NCBI RefSeq assembly: GCF_041146795.1
Contig: NC_135168.1
Coordinates: 17,284,370 to 17,348,369 of the forward strand
Direction: 5' to 3'
DNA length: 64,000 nucleotides
Source of the DNA: Maylandia zebra
Taxonomy: Eukaryota > Chordata > Actinopteri > Cichliformes > Cichlidae
Numbering within the stretch: position 1 is the first letter of the stretch; each line of letters begins with the position of its first letter. The translations under genes were made by a program, and so were the position numbers. Of this stretch, positions 60,105 to 64,000 are shown piece by piece. Below the pieces are notes generated by a model. It worked only from the letters and a program-made list of their open reading frames with translations, was not told where the DNA came from and made no database searches.

Positions 60105-62550
60105 CGTGCTGACTTGATTTATTGAAACACATGTTAAGAAATGACAGCCTTGTACTGTGCCAAATCAACAATGTCTTTTCCCCCTATTTGTTATTATAAA
60201 TAAAATCTAGATTTCCTGATTTTATGTCCTTCACCAAACGAAGGTTTTTGCTTTTTTTTTTTCTATCCTTGCTCAGAAATATTTTATCATATGATCAAAT
60301 ACCAAAATAATAACATATTCATATGAGTCATTTATTATTGCTTTTTAATGAATTAGCATTGCTTATTTCTCCTAATTTGATCACAGAGTGGCTTAACAAC
60401 GCTCTGGTGTTATGAGTCAAGACGGACTGCTAGTCATGATAATTTGGTGTGTGTTTAGATACATGTTATTGAATGTTAATGTCTGCTACATGTAATGGTT
60501 TTAAAACAAGATGCCATAATTACACACACCTCTGTATGTCTAATGCCAACTTTTGGTGCAAGTATAGGAAGTAATACAAATTATATCAGTGTGTAAAGTT
60601 CCCCTTGAGGCACAGACTTTCCATTTCCTTAAACTTAAACAGACTTATTGAATATGTGGAAAACTGTATATTTATAGTGATACCCCAATGTCTATCTATT
60701 AAACATCATGCAGTGAGCTTAGCACACATACTGGACATGTGGAAACAGTTAGACTGTGTCTCTCCAAAGGTAACAAAATCCGCCTCCCTACACCTCAACA
60801 CCTCACACATTATTTATCCAGTACAAAGATCGAAGTGTGTACGTGACAGTTCAATAATTTACTGCAGGGGATATGTGCAGGACTTTTTGGTAGAGAGCTA
60901 TAACTTCTTGGAATCTTCACTGGGTGGCTGGAAATCAATACTAGTTGAGAAATAATCCTTATTTTTTATTTATTACATTTTTTTTTGCCATGTTAAAAAT
61001 GATCTTCTAAGCCTCCCTATACCTTACCCAAAAAGTTAATTCTGTTGATCTGGATGTATTGATTTCAGTCGGAGAAACGTTTCGTCACTTATCCAAGTGA
61101 CTGGGATGAGTGACGAAATGTTTAAAGTAATCCCTGTTGACCCTTTAATGGGCTTTGGTGAGATGCCTCCATTTATTCTTTCTCTGAAACAACCCATTTT
61201 ATCTCCTCCTATTTAAATTAACCTTGTTCTGATAGGCAAACAGTGAGTGTCTGCAGTCGTAGAACATGGTGGAGGCTCTGTCATGGTTTGGGGCTTTATT
61301 TCAGCCACAGGTGTTGGAGATTATTGAAATTAATGGAATGATGAATTATTAATGCAGAGAAGAACCATTAGATTCTGATCCAGCATGCAATACCAGCTGA
61401 TAACAACAACTTAATTTTTAAACATGACAATGATCCCACACTGCCAGGGCAGTAAAAGCATGCATAGATAGAAAAAACACACAATGGAACACTATTATGG
61501 GCATTGACCGCTCGCAGGAGAGCCTGGACAGCAACATTATTGAAGCAGTGTGGGATCATCTTGATAGAGAACAGAACAAAAAGGCAGCCGACCTCCAAAG
61601 AAAAGCTTTGAATATCTTTCAAGAAACCTGGGCAACTATTCCTGAAGGCTACTTAAAGAAATTACAAGAAAGCTCAGGCTGTGTTAAAACATGGTCAAAT
61701 ATTGACTTTCATCCTTTTTAGAATAGCATAAGCTCTGTTTTTGTCATATATGTTCCACATTTCAATAAATTGCTGCACTTATTTCCCATTTTCAAGTAAA
61801 ATATTAAGAAATGAAGTGTAACTCAAGACTTTTTCAAAGTACTGTATACAAAAAATAAGGAAAACATAGTAGTCCTGTAAAAACAATGGAATTAGACATA
61901 AAAAATAAAAAAAAACCCGGCTCGATTAACACCAGTGTAATTGGGTAATAATAAAAACAGTGATTTCTTGTTAATGTAGTGTTGAAGTTGCTTGAATTCG
62001 CTGGACAAACTCACAAAGCTAAAGTGGAAAGCCAGCTCTTGCCATGTGTATTTTTATCTCATGTTCTTCCTTCTTACCTTAGCGTCTTTCTCGATCTTTT
62101 CCTCGTCTACTCCCTCCTCCCTACTCCCCTTTGCAGCCAGACGAAAAAAAGAGAGGTAGGAAACCAGACAGGTACAAAGACAGGTGGACAAACATAGAGT
62201 AAAGTAGGTCAGTGTGGATGGAAACATGGTGCGCTCAGACCTCTCAACCCAGGTAACATCTGAACACCTAATTAAATGATCCCTCAAATCTACAAGAACC
62301 ATGAAAATTACTTTTCCTTCTGTATAAACATCACATTAAAGAAACTAAATGTGCTGTCATCCCCCTCCCCCTTTCCAGCCTACACGTCTCATGACTTTCT
62401 AATGGCATCACTGTAGGATCTCATTATCAGGAAAAGAAACATAAGTCTTTCCAGCAGTGCCCTTCTTTACCTGCAGCAGGATCACCAGCAGTTTCTGATA
62501 GTGCCCTGAGGTGTCACCACAGATATCCTTCTCCAGCTTTCCGCCAAACT
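48697..62550 (-). CDS. anxa5: annexin, probably annexin A5: last seven coding exons
   Basis: Cytosolic protein that binds acidic phospholipid in a calcium-dependent way. Exons in transcript order: 62471-62550, 62078-62128, 59961-60054, 57315-57410, 57034-57092, 55645-55767, 48697-48756. Phases join and give 186 residues to TAA. They cover the end of repeat 2 ([19 protein letters not shown]), all of repeat 3 ([35 protein letters not shown]) and repeat 4 ([37 protein letters not shown]) ending [25 protein letters not shown] and SIP point to A5; YKSM, DMLDIR and the CGGND end are A4-like. Repeats 1 and most of 2 lie beyond 62551. In A5-type proteins repeat 3 and 4 loops bind Ca2+ between membrane and protein. 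Confidence 0.9.
48942..50439 (-). mobile_element. Tc1/mariner-type transposon, complete ends, IR/DR structure
   Basis: It is bounded by CAGGGAGTGCAGAATTATTAGG on one side and its complement on the other, with TA on both sides (48940-48941, 50440-50441), the Tc1/mariner target. A second, inner copy of the motif (GTGCATAA.TATTAGGCAAC) lies at 49132-49151 and, inverted, 50240-50260. This gives two direct repeats per end, as in the IR/DR group. It sits in the last intron of the annexin gene, with its transposase on the annexin strand. Confidence 0.92.
49270..50221 (-). pseudogene. Tc1/mariner transposase, inactivated
   Basis: Starts [19 protein letters not shown] with helix-turn-helix DNA-binding parts ([19 protein letters not shown]) and a basic linker. 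The first catalytic Asp is in [13 protein letters not shown], followed by the glycine-rich [13 protein letters not shown]. After [12 protein letters not shown] the reading jumps to LAGKKGYK. The usual block with the second catalytic Asp (DNAPSH-type) is missing, so an internal deletion removed it. Just after, the frame shifts and a TGG of the expected WPPCSPD motif reads TGA. The remaining part, in another frame, has [11 protein letters not shown] with the third acidic residue and ends GGYIGH and TGA at 49270-49272. Confidence 0.9.
50920..51075. repeat. teleost repeat fragment ending in (AAAT)n
   Basis: TCCATCCATTGTCTTAACTGC, CCCAGCTGTCATCG and ATCGCCAGGCCATCACAGGG match the same dispersed repeat as 39915-39985 and 63625-63722. 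It is followed by AAATAAATAAATAAATAAAT. Confidence 0.6.
51758..53210 (-). pseudogene. L2-type LINE reverse transcriptase, inactive
   Basis: Motifs seen: [38 protein letters not shown] (in two parts), [55 protein letters not shown] and [19 protein letters not shown]; then in another frame [20 protein letters not shown]. The catalytic motif, normally YADD, reads YADS, and the conserved GVPQGS reads GVPQVS. The protein is broken into at least three frames. L2 assignment rests on SSAFDxVDH, NYCNSL and HWLPI. Confidence 0.88.
53618..54164. mobile_element. 547-bp inverted-repeat element (MITE-like) inside the LINE
   Basis: The ends are 38-bp inverted repeats beginning TGTTGTGCCAA (53618-53655 and 54127-54164) with two mismatches. 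GGGG occurs at both sides (53614-53617, 54165-54168). Removing the insert and one GGGG restores the LINE reading frame DTLAP-IKMNRP. An internal copy of TGCCAAAAAGTGATTG lies at 53983-53998. No transposase frame, so it is non-autonomous. TGT-starting ends plus a 4-bp duplication are what I recall for Ginger-type elements; that assignment is tentative. Confidence 0.85.
54165..54465 (-). pseudogene. L2-type LINE endonuclease, C-terminal remnant
   Basis: Reads [15 protein letters not shown] then [14 protein letters not shown], the last part of an APE-type endonuclease with the catalytic SDH, and the start of the linker ([10 protein letters not shown]). The codons DTLAP resume as [13 protein letters not shown] on the far side of the 547-bp insert, showing that the two parts were once continuous. 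Confidence 0.85.
54786..54839. repeat. perfect 22-bp hairpin
   Basis: GAATAAAAATGTAAAGCCTTAA (22 bases) at 54786-54807 is exactly complementary to 54818-54839, with a 10-base loop. Located in the last annexin intron, 320 bases from the LINE end. It may be a tiny palindromic element or relic. Confidence 0.9.
55777..55882. repeat. (GAAA)n/(GACAGAAA)n microsatellite at a splice site
   Basis: About 106 bases of GAAA and GACAGAAA units. On the annexin strand this is TTTC/TGTC, ending 9 bases from the acceptor of exon 55645-55767, so it forms the pyrimidine tract of that intron. Confidence 0.92.
55968..56040. repeat. fragment of the repeat seen at 1-260
   Basis: GCACCAAATCACAGCAACAG, TGCCTCAATGCACTTTATATTG and GTAAGGTAAAGGCCCTA correspond to GCACCAAACCACAACAACAG and GTAAGATAAAGATCCTA at the window start. 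Same family, truncated copy. Confidence 0.7.
57034..60054 (-). CDS. anxa5: annexin exons: repeat 3
   Basis: 59961-60054, 57315-57410 and 57034-57092. The first carries the type II calcium loop [10 protein letters not shown]. At the residue equal to Trp187 of mammalian A5 it has Phe (KFGTD instead of KWGTD), keeping an aromatic membrane contact. The second completes repeat 3 ([20 protein letters not shown], split here by context) and the third reads [20 protein letters not shown] into repeat 4. The acceptor of 59961-60054 sits 12 bases from a (TG)18 run. Confidence 0.9.
57830..58262 (+). mobile_element. decayed LINE 3' fragment
   Basis: Reads, with stops, [11 protein letters not shown] and SFLLLSDSL, which are remnants of the DxSHPLHxxL ... 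[10 protein letters not shown] end of the LINE protein seen intact at 42908. It is followed by an untranslated tail ending TCCCTCTGGGATTAATAAAG. It lies in the annexin intron on the opposite strand. Confidence 0.7.
58360..59060 (+). pseudogene. Tc1-like transposase fossil 1
   Basis: Across several frames it reads [44 protein letters not shown], then [22 protein letters not shown] and NGTMN. The GGGS.M.WGC.AASGPG motif is diagnostic for Tc1-like elements. Several frameshifts and stops make it inactive. It lies in annexin intron 57411-59960, opposite strand. Confidence 0.75.
60066..60102. repeat. (AC)18 at an annexin acceptor
   Basis: Thirty-six bases of AC on the + strand, TG on the annexin strand. 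It starts 12 bases from the edge of exon 59961-60054 and lies just upstream of TCTTCCATTACAG. Confidence 0.95.
61060..61130. repeat. imperfect palindrome with CGTTTCGTCACT motifs
   Basis: AACGTTTCGTCACTTATCC and GGGATGAGTGACGAAATGTT are nearly complementary around CAAGTGACT. Text like this is common in a dispersed fish repeat that I cannot name. Confidence 0.45.
61240..61848 (+). pseudogene. Tc1-like transposase fossil 2
   Basis: Reads [20 protein letters not shown], then after damage [11 protein letters not shown], and [20 protein letters not shown] ... [20 protein letters not shown] and YLKKLQES. These are the middle and C-terminal blocks of a Tc1-like transposase, the last acidic residue being in NIIEAVW. 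The right end CTCAAGACTTTTTCAAAGTACTGTA looks like one terminal repeat; the left half is missing. It lies in annexin intron 60055-62077 on the opposite strand. Confidence 0.8.
62078..62550 (-). CDS. anxa5: annexin exons: end of repeat 2 and linker
   Basis: 62471-62550 (80 nt) starts inside a codon and reads [26 protein letters not shown] in two blocks, the last helix of repeat 2 with its conserved GDTSG. 62078-62128 (51 nt) reads [17 protein letters not shown], the linker into repeat 3. It has four acidic-rich codons where A5 has DPDAGIDE. Both donors (GTAAAG, GTAAGA) are standard. Its acceptor is GCAAAG rather than CAG. Confidence 0.88.
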
Positions 62551-63826
62551 CTGGAGGAAAGAAGAGAAGGGGGTCAGACGATTGCTTACAGTTCCTGTTC
62601 ACGACAGTTGCTAATGATTTCAGTCGACCTTAGTAGGCTGTCCTCTGTTTTGCAGGATGAGCCATGAGAGGAGAGATTTGATTAGTTGACTAAGGGTCTA
62701 TGCTTTCGTCCAGATCAGATAAACTGCATTCTCTGCCTTGGGCCATTTGAGCCTTTGTTATCACATATTTTCCATCACGGTTTGTTGTAAGTCACAGCTG
62801 CTATGTTAGAGACCTTTCATTAAAGTGTGACAGGTGATACAAAGGTGCAGTGTGTTTATTACTCGGATGACAGAACATATTACACTGAAAATAAAAAGGA
62901 TCAGCACCACGCTATGGGCTTTAAATAAGCATGGTACTCTAGAGAAAAGAGGAGATATTATAAATCTATATGAATAAAGAAACTATATACGATATACTGT
63001 TATTTCTGTACTATGCAGTAAATTGACAATAGGCACGCCATCATAGGTTTGGGACTAAAATACTTGAGGGAGGGGTTTGCATTAGGATGGGCATTTAATG
63101 TCAAATCTGTTACAACTCAAGTATGCAGATCCATCTGCTGTGGTGAGCCCTTGGGAATGAGCCCAGACCTTTATTTTACTAGCAGGCATGAGTGCCTGTG
63201 CATTGCTCCTATGCAGCTTGGATATCCAAGCTGTATACCCTTGCTTGCTACCCTCAGCTAATAACTTAGCACTCAACCATCTTGTCTAAATATGGTCACT
63301 TCTGGCTTTTGTGGTGTCCAAAATGAATGTTTTGGCTTCGAAATGTGAATTTCTTATTCACAGTTGTCTTATAAAATCTATGTTTGCTTACAGAGTCATA
63401 AGGATAAAGCGATTCAAACTTGTCCTGTGTACTCTAATGTAGATCCCCAAGTTTCCTACACAAACATCATATAAATTTAACGAAGATTTGGAACAAATTA
63501 AACTGAGTGAGAAGTTGGACAACTTGGAATTGTAAGCACAAGGAAAGGCCAGATAATTTTCAGCTAACTCAGCCTATTAGCTAATTAGCAAGTCAGTGTA
63601 ATCCTTAAACGTGTGATAGACTCACAGCCTATCTAGTGTACCCCGCCTCTCACACTGTTACACACTGTTCCTGCTACTAAGTGACCCTGAATGGAATAAG
63701 CAATTAAGAAAATGGATGGATCGAATTTAATCTCTATAGTTTTAAGACAATTAATTACCTATAAAAAAAAATCACTCCAGACACAGACTGGGTATCTTGA
63801 TTTTGAATATTTGAAGGCCTCGTAGG
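62551..63826 (-). other. annexin intron, no exon seen
   Basis: The next upstream annexin exon (repeat 2, with a GTNEK-like loop) was not found here, so this is intron that continues beyond the window. Apart from the repeat tail at 63625 I see nothing notable. Confidence 0.55.
63625..63722 (+). repeat. 3' end of a dispersed teleost repeat
   Basis: CACAGCCTATCTAGTGTACCCCGCCTCTC, GACCCTGAATGGAATAAGC and AAGAAAATGGATGGATCG (quoted in parts) match the usual tail of the repeat seen at 39915 and 50920. Confidence 0.6.
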
Positions 63827-63992
<166 letters not shown>

Positions 63993-64000
63993 CTTTTGTA

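Noticed and set aside
59864..60171. Open frames rich in TH or CV repeats
   Set aside because: Produced by the (AC)18 repeat; the true coding part is the 94-nt annexin exon inside.

Overview
The window is AT-rich vertebrate DNA with small exons in long introns and a heavy load of interspersed repeats. The repeat families (tRNA-derived SINEs, L2/CR1-group LINEs, hAT, Tc1/mariner and piggyBac fossils, and a much-copied repeat that opens with a CAATT run) point to a teleost fish, probably a percomorph such as a cichlid. That placement is inference from repeat and protein style. No bacterial, phage or viral genes were seen.

Layout. (1) 1-27738, + strand: the 3' three quarters of prominin-1 (prom1). 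Twenty-three exons were placed by splice sites, continuous reading frame and similarity to the family. The signal peptide and first membrane segment lie upstream of the window. Introns carry two hAT-type elements with 8-bp target duplications (one with a SINE inside it), a second SINE and several microsatellites. (2) 27739-35425: prom1 3' region and intergenic DNA, no gene seen. (3) 35426-36061 and 38309-38944, + strand: two single-coding-exon secreted proteins, fgfbp2 and fgfbp1, in tandem. Prominin-1, FGFBP2, FGFBP1 in one orientation is the order known from tetrapods. (4) About 39900-44780: a mosaic of dead transposons bounded by 301-bp near-perfect inverted repeats. It holds a rearranged piggyBac transposase and two LINE 3' ends lying tail to tail. 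(5) 48697 to beyond 62550, - strand: the last seven coding exons of an annexin, best matching annexin A5. Its last intron holds a Tc1/mariner element with intact ends but a broken transposase, and an L2-type LINE that was itself split by a 547-bp inverted-repeat element.

The genes are not a pathway. Prom1 is a five-pass glycoprotein of membrane protrusions, the FGFBPs are secreted FGF carriers, and the annexin is a cytosolic calcium-dependent phospholipid binder.

The most interesting signals are fine-scale: two successive GC-AG introns and two in-frame microexons in prom1, simple repeats sitting on two annexin 3' splice sites, and a clean transposon-in-LINE insertion that allows the empty site to be read. 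I found no convincing novel multi-gene system.
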